Positions 11,050 to 22,557 of a DNA stretch of 64,000 nt are shown one piece after another. The notes under the pieces are model-generated. The model ran no database searches. It was given only the letters and a program-made list of their open reading frames with translations, and was not told the origin of the DNA. Both the position numbers and the translations under genes were made by a program. The stretch is from Fratercula arctica (Eukaryota > Chordata > Aves > Charadriiformes > Alcidae): contig CANTUZ010000024.1 of NCBI GenBank assembly GCA_947846985.1, positions 1,965,046-2,029,045 of the forward strand, in the 5' to 3' direction. Each line of letters opens with the position of its first letter. Position 1 is the first letter of the stretch.

Positions 11050-13260
11050 GAACGGGGTGTGTGGGGCCGGGATATACGGGACTGGGCTATATGGGACCGG
11101 GCTATATGGGACCGGGGCTGTGTGGAGCTGGGACTATACGGGACTGGGCTATATGGGACGGGGATATACGGCACTGGTCTATATGGGACTGGGATATACG
11201 GGACTGGGGCTATATTGGATGGGGATATACGGGACTGGTCTATATGGGACTGGGATATACGGGACTGGGCTATATGGGACGGGGATATACGGGACTGGGC
11301 TATATGGGACTGGGATATACGGGACTGGGGCTATATTGGACCTGGATATACGGGACTGGGCTATATGGGACGGGGATATACGGGACTGGAGCCATATGGG
11401 ACTGGGCTATATGGGACAGGGATATACGGGACTGGAGCTGTATGGGACCGGGATATACGGGACTGGGCTACATGGGACAAGAATATACGGGACTGGAGCC
11501 ATATGGGATGGGGACATAAGGGACTGGGCTATATGGGACCAGGATATATGGGACTGGGACTATATTGGACCGGGATATACGGGACTGGGCTATATGGGAC
11601 CAGGATATACGGGACTGGGGCTATATTGAACCGGGATATACGGGACTGGGCTATATGGGACGGGGATATACGGGACTGGAGCCATATGGGACTGGGCTAT
11701 ATGGGATGGGGATATACGGGACTGGAGCCATATGGGACTGGGCTATATGGGACGGGGATATACAGGACTGGAGCTGTATGGGACCGGGATATACGGGACT
11801 GGGGCTATATGGGACTGGGACTATATTGGACCAGGATATATGAGACTGGGCTATATGGGACAGGAATATACGGGACTGGAGCCATATGGGACTGAGCTAT
11901 ATGGGACAGGGATATACGGGACTGGAGCTATATGGGACCGGGATATATGAGACTGGGACTATATGGGACTGGGCTATATGGGACTGGGCTATATGGGACT
12001 GGGCTATATGGGACTGGGGCTATATTGGACCGGGATATACGGGACTGGGCTATATGGGATGGGGATATACGGGACTGGAGCCATATGGGACTGGGCTATA
12101 TGGGACAGGGATATACAGGACTGGAGCTGTATGGGACCGGGATATACGGGACTGGGCTATATGGGACTGGGATATACGGGACTGGGACTATATTGGACCA
12201 GGATATATGGGACTGGGCTACATGGGACAGGAATATACGGGACTGGAGCCATATGGGACAGGGATATACAGGACTGGAGCTATACGGGACCGGGCTATAT
12301 GGGACTGGGATATATGGGACTGGGGCTATATTGGACCGGGATATACGGGACTGGGCTATATGGGACGGGGATATACGGGACTGGAGCCATATGGGACTGG
12401 GCTATATGGGACGGGGATGTATGGGACCAGGATATACGAGACTGGGCTATATTGGACCGGGATATACGGGACTGGGCTATATGGGACCAGGGCTGTGTGG
12501 GGTCGGGATATACGGGACTGGGCTGTGTGGAGCTGGGGCTATATGGGACTGGGGCTGTGTGGGGCCAGGGCTGTGTGGGACCCGGCTATATAGGACCAGG
12601 GCTGTGTGGGGCCGGGATGTATGGGACTGGGATATACGGGACCAGGGCTATATGGGGCCGGGGCTATATGAGACCAGGGCTGTGTGGGGCTGGGATGTAT
12701 GGGACCAGGATATACGGGACCAGGGCTATATGGGGCCGGGGCTATATGGGACCAGGGCTGTGTGGGGCTGGGATGTATGGGACCGGGATATACGGGACTG
12801 GGCTATATGGGACCGGGGCCATGTGGGGCCAAGGCTAAATGGAGCTGGGGCTGTATGGGGCTGGGGCTATATGGGACCAGGCTATATGGGACCAGCAGTA
12901 TACGGGGCTAGGGCTGCATGGGGCTGGGGCTGTACGGGACTGGGATATATGGGGCTGGGGCTTTGTGGGACCAGGACTATATGGGACTGGGACTATATAG
13001 GACCGGGCTAGATGGGACGGTGTCTGTGTGGGGCTGGAGCTATATAGGGCTGGGGCTGTATGAGACTGGGGCTATATGGGAACAGTGCTGTGTGGGGCTG
13101 TGGCCCTATGGGACCAGGGCTGTGTGGGGCTGGGACTGTACAGGACCAGTGCTCTGTGGAGCTGAGGCTGTGTGGGGGCTGGTGCTGTATGGGACCGGGG
13201 CTATATGGGGACCGGCGCTGTGCGGGGCTGGGGCTATATGGGGCTGGGGCTGTACTGGGA
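11050..13260 (+). repeat. 15-bp G-rich minisatellite between ANKRD35 and PIAS3
   Basis: About 145 copies of a 15-bp unit alternate between GGGACTGGGCTATAT and GGGACCGGGATATAC, giving a 30-bp higher-order unit. From about 12500 towards 13260 the units drift to GTGTGGGGCTGGG forms. The unit is five codons long and carries no stop on the plus strand, so all three plus frames stay open for hundreds of codons (WDWDI, GTGLY and GLGYM pentapeptides). No start, splice or codon evidence makes this a gene. Each unit has two G-triplets spaced 3 and 6 bases apart, a canonical G-quadruplex spacing. Confidence 0.95.
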
Positions 13261-13471
13261 CCAGTGCTGGCCTGTGGTCTGCCCAGCGCCACCGTCCAGT
13301 CCTGGCCGGGGACCTGGGGGGTGACCGGGGCCCACGGTGGGTGCTGTGAGCCCTCCCGGGGTGCCCCCCCCGGGTCCCCTGATGGGGCAGGACCTTCCAG
13401 CCAGGACCCCCCACCTCGACCCTCCCCGGATGCAGGCAGGGACACGGGATGGGGACACGCGGCTTTTCCAG

Positions 13472-13477
13472 TTTAAT
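13472..13477 (-). terminator. ANKRD35: Candidate ANKRD35 polyadenylation signal (ATTAAA)
   Basis: On the minus strand ATTAAA occurs 56 bases past the ANKRD35 stop codon, giving a very short 3' UTR. It is the second most common vertebrate poly(A) hexamer. Position is the only support. Confidence 0.45.
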
Positions 13478-13533
13478 GGCTTGGTGCGGAGCCGGGGAGG
13501 GGGGGGTGACGGGCCTGGCCCCCATCCTGCCCC

Positions 13534-16500
13534 TCACTCCTCTGTCCGCAGGATCCGCAGCAGCATGGCGTGGACTCCCTCGTCCATGAAGCCCTGCGGG
13601 GAGGAGGGCTTTGCCATGGGGCCGGATCCGGCCTCCCGTGGGGCACCCAGATTCGGTGCCGCTCTCTCCAAATTTGTATTTTTCCAGCCAAAAATTGTCG
13701 TCCCCCCCCCCCCCCGCCAGGCTTCTCGCCCGTGTCACCCCGAAGGGAGGGGGAGACGGGGTCCCACCTGGGCAGCGTTGAGCAGGTGGGTCCTATAGAT
13801 GGCCACGACGTCCCGGTGGTTTTTCTGCTGGACCTGGGGAGGAGAAGAGGAAGGTGGGGTGATGAAGAGGGTGCCAGAGGGTGACTGGCACCCACTGGGT
13901 GCTGGCACCCACCTCCAGCTGGAGCTGGAGCCGGGCGTTCTGGCTGCGGAGCCCCAGCACCTCCGCTGACAGCTTCTCTGTCTCCGCCAACAGCTTCTTC
14001 ATCTGGGGGGGGGGAGGATATCGGGGAGGGGGCCAAAGTCGGGGTGCTGGTGGGGACCGGCCGGTCCCCATCACACCCCGGGATTGTCCCTTTGGTTCCC
14101 ATCTGTCCCTGTCGTGTCCCCCCAAATCTGGCTGGGAGAGGGACTCGGGTGGGAAGAAGCTCCTGGTCGCCCCAGAGGTCCCTGGGCAGCTCCCGGCCCC
14201 CCCAGCTCCGGCTCCCCCCGGGAGAACTGGGGCAAGGGGTGACGGGCAGTGGGGGGGACAGAGATGGGGACAGGGATGGGAAGGGGATGGCGCTGGGAAG
14301 GGGAAGGAGGTAGGGACAGTGATGGGGACAGATACGGGAGGGGACAGGGGTGGGAAAAGGATGGCAATGGGGACAGAATGAGGACAGCAATGGGAAGGGG
14401 ACGGTGATGGGGACAGTGATGGGAAGGGGACAGTGATGGGAAGGGGACAGTGATGGGGACAGATATGGGAGGGGGGTGCTGATGGGAAGGGGACGGCAAT
14501 GGGGACAGTGACGGGAAGGAGATGGCAATGGGGACATGGATGGGAAGGGGACAGTGATGGAGACAGCAATGGGAAGGGATGCTGATGGGAAGGGGACAGT
14601 GATGGGGACATCATTGGGGACAGTGATGGGAAGGGGATGGCAAGGGGGACACCAATCGGAAGGGGACAGTGATGGAGAACAATGTGAAAGGACAGTGATG
14701 GGAAGGGGACGGTGATGAGGACAATGATGGGGACGGTGACAGGAAGGGGACAGTGATGGGAAAGGGATGGCAGTGGGGACACCAATTGGAAGGGGGCAGT
14801 GATGGAGACAACAACAGGAAGGGAAGGGGATGGGAAGGGGAGGGTGATGGGGACAGCAATGGGGACAGTGATGGGAAAGGGACAGTGACAGTAAGAAGGT
14901 GTCAATGGGAAGGGGACACTGATGGGAACAGTGATGGGGACAGCGACGGGAAGGGGACAGAGATGGGAAGAAGGCGTCAATGGGAAGGGGATGGTGATGG
15001 GAGCAGTGATGGGAAGGGGTCACTGTCCCTGCCTGCCCGTGTCCCTTACCTTCCCGTCCTTGTCGCGGCAGGCACTGGCCAGCTCGCCCACCCGGGCCCG
15101 CAGGTTGCCCACGCTGCGCTCCAGCCCCTGCGCCGTCTCCCGCAGCTCCTGCGCCTCCCGCTCCCGCTCGGCCGCCCGCGCCTCCGCCGCCTCCGCCGCC
15201 CGCTTCGCCTCCGCCGCCGCCGCCCGCCACCACCCGGCCTCGTCCCCCGCCACCTCCCCGGCCACCTCCCGGCCACACGGGGCGGTGGTGCCGGTGTCCC
15301 GCTCCAGCACCACGCAGGGACCCGCTGCTGTCCCCAGCTCCTCCACCAGTTCACCCAGCGCACCCTCCGGCTCGCCCAGTGACCCGCCGTCCCCGTGGGT
15401 GCCGTCACCTTCCATCTCTGCAACGAGTTGCAAGGCCTCATGCTGAGACCTCACCAGCCCGTCCAGTTTGCGGTGCAGCTCCCGCAGGATGCCGGCGTCG
15501 CCGGCTGCCTCCCGCACCCTCTCGCCCACCCCGTCCCGCAGCACCGCCAGCTCCCGCCGCTGCCCCGCCAGCCTCCGCCGCAGCCTCGCCGCCTCCTCCC
15601 GCTCGGCCGCCAGCTCCCTGGCCAAGGTGGCCATTCCGGAACCTTCCGCTGGCACTTCGCTACCGGCGTCCCGCTCTCGCAGCCGCTGCAGCTCCTCCTG
15701 CAGCCGCTCCCGCTCCCGGCCCAGCTGGGCCAGTTCCCCCAGGAGCATCCCATTGCTCTCCTTCAGCTCCAGCAGCTCCTTCTCCAACCTCCCACCCTCC
15801 CGCGGTGGCTCCTCTTGGCTTTTCCCACCCGGAGCCGGCTCTGTGCCATTCACCAGGCACTGGGAAGGCGCCATCCCGGCGAGCGGCTGCGCTGGCTCCC
15901 GCCGGAGGTTTTCCAGGAGGACGCGGGATCCCTCCAGCATCTTGGCGTGGGTCTCGTCGGCGCGGCTCAGCGCCTGCTCCAGCCCCACCACCAGCTTCTC
16001 CCAAGCCACCAGGCTTTTCCGGACGGCGTCGGCCGACACCACCTCGTAGTGCAGTTTGCTCCGCAGGGCTTCCTCCACCTCCTTCCGCAGCCCCTTGCTC
16101 CGGGTGACGGCGCTTGCCTTCGCCGCCCGCATTTTGGCACACTCCTCCCCCAGCCAGGTCAGGAACGGCACCAGCGCCGGCACGCCGGCACCGCCATCGA
16201 GCTGTGCTGTGGATTGGTGTCCTCCATCCCCATCTTCCTCAGCCATCATCCTCTTCCTCAGCTCATCCACGTGCTGGGCCAGCAGGGCCAGGCAGGCGCC
16301 ATCCTCATCCTCCGTCCCATCCCCGGCTTTGCCACCGGGCAGGAGCCGCGCCAGCTCCCGCACCTGCTGCCGGATGCCGGCGGCGGCGGCTGCCAGCTGC
16401 TGGCATTCCTGAGTCTTCCTTGCCAGCCGCTCCTGCAGCCGCCGCACAGCACGCCCATCCTGCTGCTCTTCATCCTCCTCCTCCTCCTCCTCGCTGTCGC

Positions 16501-19500
16501 TGCTCGGCGTCCCCTCTCCCTGGCTTCCCACCCGTGGCATGGGATCATCGGCACAGCCGGTGCCGTTCTCTGCCAGGAGGAAAAGAAACAACCCCCTTTT
16601 TCTTCCCTTTTTTCCCCAAAAATAAACAGCCGGGCGAGGCCGGATGGGTGATGGCAGGTGGGGGCGATGGCGGGCAGGGGGTGGGGGGGGTCTCACCTCT
16701 GCCCCCACCGCGGGCGCGACGCAGGAGCCGCCGCAGCGCCCGGCTGGGGGCGTGCATGGCGTAGTGCCAGCGGTCCTCGTCCCCCACGGCCGCCCCGTGG
16801 CTCAGCAGCAGCTCGGCCGATTCCACGCTGCAGTGCTCGCAGGCCAGCGTCAGGGCCGTCCTGCGGGAGAGGTGACATGGTGACACAGTAGCATGGTGGC
16901 ACAGTGGCGTGGTGGCACAATGGCATGGTGGCACAATGGCATGGTGGCATGGTGGCATAGTGACACAGTGTCAGAGTGGTACAATGACATGGTGGCATGG
17001 TGGCTCAGTGGCATGATGGCATGGTGGCACAATGGCTCAGTGGCACAATGGCACAATGGCATGGTGGCACAATGGCATAGTGGCACAGTGACACGGTGGC
17101 ATGGTGGCACAATGGCTCAGTGGCACAATGGCTCAGTGGCACAATGACATGGTGGCACAATGGCATGGTAGCATGGTGGCACAATGGCTCCGTGGCACAA
17201 TGGCACAATGGCATGATGGCTGAGTGGCATGATGGCATAGTGGCACAATGACATGGTGGCATGATGGCACAATGGCATGGTGGCACAATGGCATAGTGGC
17301 ACAGTGGCACAATGGTATAGTGGCACGGTGGCACAATGACATGGTGGCACAATGGCTCAGTGGCACAATGGCACAACAGCTCGGTGGCATGGTGGCACAA
17401 TGGCATAGTGGCATAGTGACACGGTGGCACAATGTCTCAGTGGCACGATGGCACAGTGGCACAATGACATGATGGCACAATGGCACGGTGGCATGGTGGC
17501 ACAGTGGCACAGCGACACAATGGCATGGTGGCACAGTGGCATGGTGATACAATGGCACAGTGACATGGTGGCACAGTGGCACGGGTCCCTCCCCACCCCT
17601 TTCCCCTCCCTCCCCGGGGCCCGCTCTCCACAGCGGTGGCTTCCCCCGGACCCTTGGGGACAGGGGACAGCACCAGCGCTGCCTTTGCTCGGGGCGCCTC
17701 CAGGGTCCCCATGGAGCAGAGCCATCCAGCCTTCACCCTGGGCATGGGGGGCAGAGCAGAGACACCCCCCCCCCCCCCGTCACCCCCAAATGTCCTACAG
17801 GTGTCCCCCTGTCCCCGCGGCCACTCACTTCTTGTCCTTGTCAGCCAGGTTGGGGTTGGCCCCTCTCTGCAGGAGCTGGGCACAGATGGCAGCGTGGTTC
17901 CCCCGCGCCGCCAGCATCAGGGGGGTCTGTCCGTGCTGGGGGGGGGGTGTCACACAAGGGGCCCGTCAGTCCCTGTCGTCCCCTGCCACCCCCCCTCCCA
18001 CCCCCCACCCCGGTCCCCGCTCACGGCGTCGGTGACATCCAGGAGGGCCTCGTGGTCGCAGAGCAGCAGCACGCTGGAGGCGCAGCCCGAGGAGGCTGCA
18101 GGGGGGGCATGGGGGGGGGTAGGGTGTCAGATTGGCCCCCCCAGTAGAAGCCTTCGCTGTCCCCCCCCGTCCTGCCCGGTTTGGGGTCCCCAGCACTCAC
18201 CAGCCCAGTGCAAGGGGGTCCGGTTCTGCCCGTCCACGTGGTCCTCGTTGGCACCGTACTGGGGGGGGGGGACAGCGGGCAGGGACCCTCCCCGGGCTGG
18301 GGACGCGACCCAGCGTCCTGCCCGAACCCTCCCCAACCCTGTTCCCATCCTCATCCTCGTCCCTGTCCCCATCCCAGTCCTTGTCCCCATCCTTATCCCT
18401 ATCCCCATCCTCATCCTCATCCCTGTCCCCGTCCCGGTCCTTGTCCCCACCCTTGACCTACCTCCATCCTTGTCCCCCTCTGCATCTCCATGCTCATTCC
18501 TGTCCCCATCCCTGTCCTTGTCCCCATCCTTATCCCTATCCCCATCCTTATCTCCATCCTCACCCCCCTCTGCATCTCCATCCTCATTCCTGTCCCCATC
18601 CCTGTCCTTGTTCCCATCCTTGACCTATCTCCATTGCTGTCCCCCCCTGCATCTCCGTCCCCGTCCCCATCCCTGTGCTTGTCCCCGTCCTTGTCCCTAT
18701 CTCCATCCCTAGCTCCGTCCTCATCCCCCTCTGCATTCCCATCCCCATCTCTGCCCCTGTCCCTATCCCTGCCCCTGTCCCTACCCCTGTCCTTGTCCCC
18801 ATCCTTATCCCTGTCTCCATCCCTCGCCACATCCCCAGCTCCATCCTCATCCTCTGCATCCCCCTCCCCATCCTTGTCCCCATCCCTGTCCCCATCCCGG
18901 CTCCTACCTGCAGCAGGACCTTGACGCACTGGGGCTGGCAGGCGATGGTGGCCAGATGCAGAGCGGTGCTACCTGCGAGACACCTGCAGGCTGGGCACGG
19001 GGACACGGGGGACACGGCCAGCATGTCGTGTGTCGTCGTGTCCCCCCCCCCCCCCCCCTCCCCCGGGGACATCTCGCCTTGGGGACGTCTTGCCCCAGTG
19101 TGGCAGGACAGGGTGCTCCCCTGGGGCTCGGTGCCTCGGGCTGCGGGTGTGGGGTACGCTCAGCCCTTCGCTGTCACCCCGAGGGGACACGGGGACGCTG
19201 TGGCTGTGTCGTCTGTCCCGCCCCCCCCATGCCAGGCGGTGTCCCCACCGGTGTCCCCCACTTACCGTCATCGTTCTTCTCGTTGACAGGGGCCCCGTGG
19301 GCCAGCAGCAGCGTCAGGCACTCGGTGAGACCCCTGGATGCGGCCAGGTGGAAGCTGGAGGAGGACGAGAGGTGGCTGTCACCGAGGTCCCCACCTGTCA
19401 CCCTGGGGACCCCCGTGTTGTATATGTGTGTCCCTCCCCCCCTCCTGGGGGTGACGTACGCAGATTGTCCCACGGCGTTGAGCTTGGCGGGGCGGGCGGT

Positions 19501-21207
19501 TTTGCGGGAGGCGAGGGCGGCCACCCTGCCCACGTCGCCCTTCTCCACCGCTTCCAAAAGCTTCTGGTCCTGCTTGTTCCAGCTCTCAACCTGCGGGGGG
19601 GGGGCGCGGCCAGCAGCTCCGGGGGGCGGTTGTGGGAACGGGACCCCCCCCCCCCCTTCCCCTGCCCCACCGGGCGCGAGGGGAAACTGAGGCACGGCTT
19701 CTCCACCAGGCAGAAAGACCACGGCGCGTTGGGGCTGACCCCTCTCTTGGGACGTGCGTCCCCGGGCAGCGGCGCGGAGCTGTGCCTCAGTTTCCCCACT
19801 CGCTGGGGACGCCGGGTCCCCGCGGGGCCGGGCGCTGGGTGCCGGCCGGGGAAGGTGAGGCGAGGCGAGGCAGGCGAGCGTGTCCCTGCCTGCGCCTGCC
19901 CGGCTGGTTTGTCGGGTTGCCGCCAGCGCCGGGCCGGGCCCCACCACCGCGCAGGGCCAGGTGGGCAGCGGGGCCAGCGGCGGGACACGGCCGGGCACCG
20001 GGACCAGGCTGGGGGCAAGTGCTGGGGTTGAGCACCGGGGCTGAGCGTCGGGACTGGGGTTGGGATCGGAATCAAACTGGGATTGGGGCTGGCAGCGGGG
20101 CTGGAACCGGGGTTGGGATTGCAGCCGGTGTTGGAGCTGGGATTGGGGTTGGGATTCAAACCGGTGTCGGGGCTGGAACTGGGGTTGGGACTGCAGCCAG
20201 CATCGGAGCTGGGATTGGGATCAGGATCAAACGGGCATCGGAGTTGGGACTGGGATTCAAACGGGCCATTGGAGCTGGGATAGGGGTTGCAGCTGGCATC
20301 GGAGCAGGGATTGGGGCTGGGATTGGGGTCCGGATTAAGGCTGGGGCTGGCATCGGAGCTGGGATTGGGATTGCAGCTGGCATCGGAGCAGGGATCAGGG
20401 CTGGGATTAGGGTCCGGATTGAGGTTGGGGCTGGCATCGGAGCTGGGATTGGGATTGCAGCCAGCAGCAGGGCTGGGATTGGAGTCGGGATGGGAGTTGA
20501 CGTTGGAGCTGGGATTGAGATTGTAGCCGGCATCGGGGCTGGGATCGGGGCTGGGGCTGGAACTGGGACTGTAGCCGGCATCAGGGCTGGGACTGGGGTT
20601 GGGATTCAATCCGGCATTGGAGCTGAGGCAGGGGGTCAAGATCACAGCTGACATCGGGGCTGGCATCAGGGTCGGAATTGCAGCCACCATCAGGGCCATG
20701 ACCGGGGCTGGGATTGGAGTTGGGATTGGGGCTGGGATTGGATTCGGGATTGGAGCTGGGACTGGGATTGCAGCTGGCATCGGGGCCGGGATTGGGGACA
20801 GGGCTGGGATCGGTTCCAGAATTGGGACTGGGGCTGGGATTGCAGCCGGCATCGGGGCTGGGATCGGTTCCAGGATTGGGGCTGGGATTGGGATTGCAGC
20901 CGGCATCGGGGCAGGACTGGCGCCGAGCCCCACGGCCGGCTGCGATTGGGGGCCGGCTGGCAGCAGCGGGACCGGAGCATCCCCTCACCCCAGATGTGGC
21001 CGCACCCCCCGTCTCCCTTCCCAGGCACGGTGGCAGCACCCATGGGTGCAGGCAGGGCACCGCGGCTGGGTGTCATCCCTCCTCCACGGGGGGGGGGGGG
21101 TGGGTGGGGAGGGGGTCCCCAACCCCGGGACGGGGGTATATGGGGGGGGACGGGGACACAGGACTCACCGCCACCTGCGAGCTGGAGCAGGAGAACATCC
21201 GCTTCAT
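13534..21207 (-). CDS. ANKRD35: ANKRD35, ankyrin repeat domain-containing protein 35 (complete)
   Basis: Twelve coding exons (minus strand): 21169-21207, 19460-19590, 19266-19354, 18908-18972, 18201-18258, 18025-18095, 17829-17935, 16697-16860, 15050-16569, 13913-14002, 13768-13833 and 13534-13593. They join in frame to 819 codons plus TGA. The product starts MKRMFSCSSSQVA, continues WNKQDQKLLEAVEKGDVGR, then ankyrin repeats (residues about 20-235) and a long coiled coil (about 255-790). It ends HLLNAAQGFMDEGVHAMLLR. Start, repeat block and end all match ANKRD35. Human ANKRD35 is about 1000 residues, so the shortening lies in the large exon. The cellular role is poorly known; an adaptor or scaffold role is inferred from domain type only. 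The 5' neighbour is the 3' end of ARHGEF2, on the same strand and about 0.7-1.3 kb away. Confidence 0.95.
14240..15010 (+). repeat. 12/18-bp minisatellite in ANKRD35 intron 9
   Basis: Purine-rich units GGGGACAGTGAT (12 bp) and GGGAAGGGGACAGTGATG (18 bp) mix irregularly for about 770 bp between exons 9 and 10. Unit lengths divisible by three create long spurious Ser/Pro/His-rich minus-strand frames. Confidence 0.9.
15050..16569 (-). other. ANKRD35: ANKRD35 large coiled-coil exon 9
   Basis: One 1520-bp exon encodes residues 243-748. An acidic cluster (SSDSEEEEEEDEEQQDG) is followed by Glu/Leu/Arg-rich heptads typical of a coiled coil, such as KELLELKESNGMLLGELAQL, and ends near GELASACRDKDGK. 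The family's corresponding exon is longer, so this bird protein is about 180 residues shorter than human. The exon is very GC-rich, and overlapping frames on both strands are open, which explains the many shadow reading frames here. Confidence 0.9.
16868..17582 (+). repeat. 8-bp tandem array in ANKRD35 intron 7
   Basis: About 90 copies of an octamer TGGCATGG, with variants TGGCACAA, TGGCACAG, TGGCATAG and TGACATGG, fill most of the intron between exons 7 and 8. Twenty-four bases (three units) make eight codons, which produces spurious His/Cys/Pro-rich minus-strand frames (PLCHCATM). The array begins only a few bases from the exon 8 acceptor at 16860. Confidence 0.95.
18320..18903 (+). repeat. 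Hexamer-based pyrimidine array in ANKRD35 intron 4
   Basis: Repeats built on CCCCAT, CCCTGT and CCTTGT hexamers (for example CCCATCCCTGTCCTTGTCCC) fill the intron between exons 5 and 4 and end right at the exon 4 donor (18908). The minus strand reads as dipeptide repeats of Gly with Met, Thr or Ile. Confidence 0.9.
20038..20935 (+). repeat. Hexamer-based G-rich array in ANKRD35 intron 1
   Basis: About 900 bp of GGGATTGGGGCT, GGAGCTGGGATT and GCAGCCGGCATC variants encode dipeptide-type frames (Gly-Ile, Gly-Ala) on the plus strand and Pro-Ile/Pro-Ala on the minus strand. None is a supported gene. The array sits in the 1.6-kb first intron. Confidence 0.9.
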
Positions 21208-21905
21208 GGTGGCCGAGGTGGGGGGGGGGGGGGCCGGGACCCCCTGCCCCCCGCTGGACCGGGGTGGGTGCGGATGCGGCGAGCGACGGAGGCGTGTGGG
21301 TGCGGGCGCTTCGGGTGCGCGTCCTCCACCCCGTCACCTCCCCACGCCCGGGGCTGGCTCGCACCCAGCCCGGGCTTGTCCCGTCACCTCCCCGGGGACC
21401 TCCTGCTCGCCAGCTTCCCCGTCAGAGCCGGGAAAACCCTCCCCGCTGTCCCTTATGTCCCCCACCCCGGGCACCCCAGCCATGGGCACCCATCGCCCTG
21501 GCGTCAGGCGCCGTGCAAAGAGCAGCCTGCTGAGAACAGACACGCTCAGCTCACCCCGAGGGGACAAAGTAGGGACAGGCTGGGGACACAGGACAGCTGT
21601 GGAGGGGGGGGGGGTGGTGGTGTGTCACCCGCCACCGCTCTCCCACTGCGGGGGGGGGGACACGACACACACCGATGGACGCAGGCGTCAGCTTGAGACC
21701 CCCACGTGCTCGCTGCACGGCTGAGACCCCACGCGCTCGGTGCATGCCACGGCCACAGCACCTCACCCTCCCCCGTCGTGTCCCCACCCTGGGGTGCTGG
21801 ATCCAGCTCTTGCTGCAGCCCCCCACCATCCCCTTGCCCCCCCCCCCTCCTCCCCCCCCCCCCCCCGCAGCCACCCACCTGCACAGTTGGGTCCAAACTG
21901 GTCTT
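21208..21905. other. Intergenic: ANKRD35 upstream region and ARHGEF2 downstream flank
   Basis: About 700 bp separate the ANKRD35 ATG from the likely ARHGEF2 3' end. The sequence is GC-rich with poly-G and poly-C runs, and should include the ANKRD35 promoter and 5' UTR. No TATA box or further exon is evident. Confidence 0.5.
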
Positions 21906-21911
21906 TTTAAT
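21906..21911 (-). terminator. ARHGEF2: Possible ARHGEF2 polyadenylation signal (ATTAAA)
   Basis: Minus-strand ATTAAA lies about 650 bases past the ARHGEF2 stop and just after a 60-base A-rich tract in the sense orientation. I found no AATAAA in the interval. The position is plausible but unproven. Confidence 0.35.
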
Positions 21912-21920
21912 TATTTTCCA

Positions 21921-21942
21921 ATTTTTTTTTTTCTTTTTTCTT

Positions 21943-21984
<42 letters not shown>
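21921..21984 (+). repeat. Poly-T tract (poly-A in the ARHGEF2 sense)
   Basis: A nearly pure run of about 60 T, interrupted by a few C, lies in the presumed ARHGEF2 3' UTR. It could be an expanded homopolymer or the tail of a degraded retroposon; nothing recognisable flanks it. Confidence 0.85.
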
Positions 21985-21987
<3 letters not shown>

Positions 21988-22557
21988 GTTGAACCAAGGG
22001 GAACCAACCAAACGATTAAAACCACCTGTCCCGGCAGCCCCCCCCGCCTCCCGCCCCCCCCCCCCCCCCCCAAAAAACCAGGGTTGGGGGGACAAGCTTT
22101 GGTAGAGACAGGCTCACCCTCGCTGGGGATGTCACCGCTGTCCCTGGGGCCGGGGGTGGAGGGGGGGGAAGTCGCATCCTGCCCAACACTGGGACAAACC
22201 AGGACCCCCCCACACCCCCCCCCCGGCCACCTCCTCCCACCCCAAGACAACAAAATAAATAAATAAATCCCAGCAGTGCAGGAGGGGGGACATCGGTCCC
22301 AAACCACTGTGTGTGTGTGTCCCCCCAACACCCCACCAGCCTGGAGGAGGGGAAGGGGCAACCAGAACCCCCCCCTCGCCCCCCCAGCTCCATAAGGCTC
22401 CCACGGGAATAGCAGCTCCCCAAAACCCCCCCGGGTGCCCCCCACCCACTGTCCCCAACCGCCCCACAGCTGGTTCCTGCCCCCAGCATCTCCTTTGGGG
22501 GGAGGGAGGGGGTGTCGTGGGGTGCTGGGGGGACCGGGGGGGGGCTGGAGCCGGTCC

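Larger units (their letters stand above)
16697..19590 (-). other. ANKRD35: ANKRD35 ankyrin-repeat exons 2-8
   Basis: Seven exons encode residues 14-241. Ankyrin signatures are visible in order: GQSAFHLAASRGLTECLTLL, GSTALHLATIACQPQCVKVL, NRTPLHWAASSGCASSVLLL, GQTPLMLAARGNHAAICAQL and KTALTLACEHCSVESAELLL. A last, weak repeat carries DEDRWHYAMHAPSRAL. The N-terminal EAVEKGDVGRVAALASRK helices cap the array. All introns are under 1.6 kb, and those after exons 1, 4 and 7 contain tandem arrays. Confidence 0.9.

Noticed and set aside
10141..11895. 584-codon open frame on the plus strand
   Set aside because: It runs through a C-rich intron repeat, the PIAS3 promoter and the 15-bp array. Openness follows from repeat units divisible by three, and it overlaps PIAS3 exon 1 antisense with no splice or coding signature.
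11932..13011. 359-codon Gly/Tyr/Trp-rich plus-strand frame
   Set aside because: It is purely a product of the 15-bp minisatellite; two other plus frames are equally open in the same place.
13473..15278. 601-codon His/Pro/Ser-rich minus-strand frame
   Set aside because: It reads out of frame through ANKRD35 exons 10-12 and the intron 9 array; the true exons have splice-defined ends in another combination of frames.
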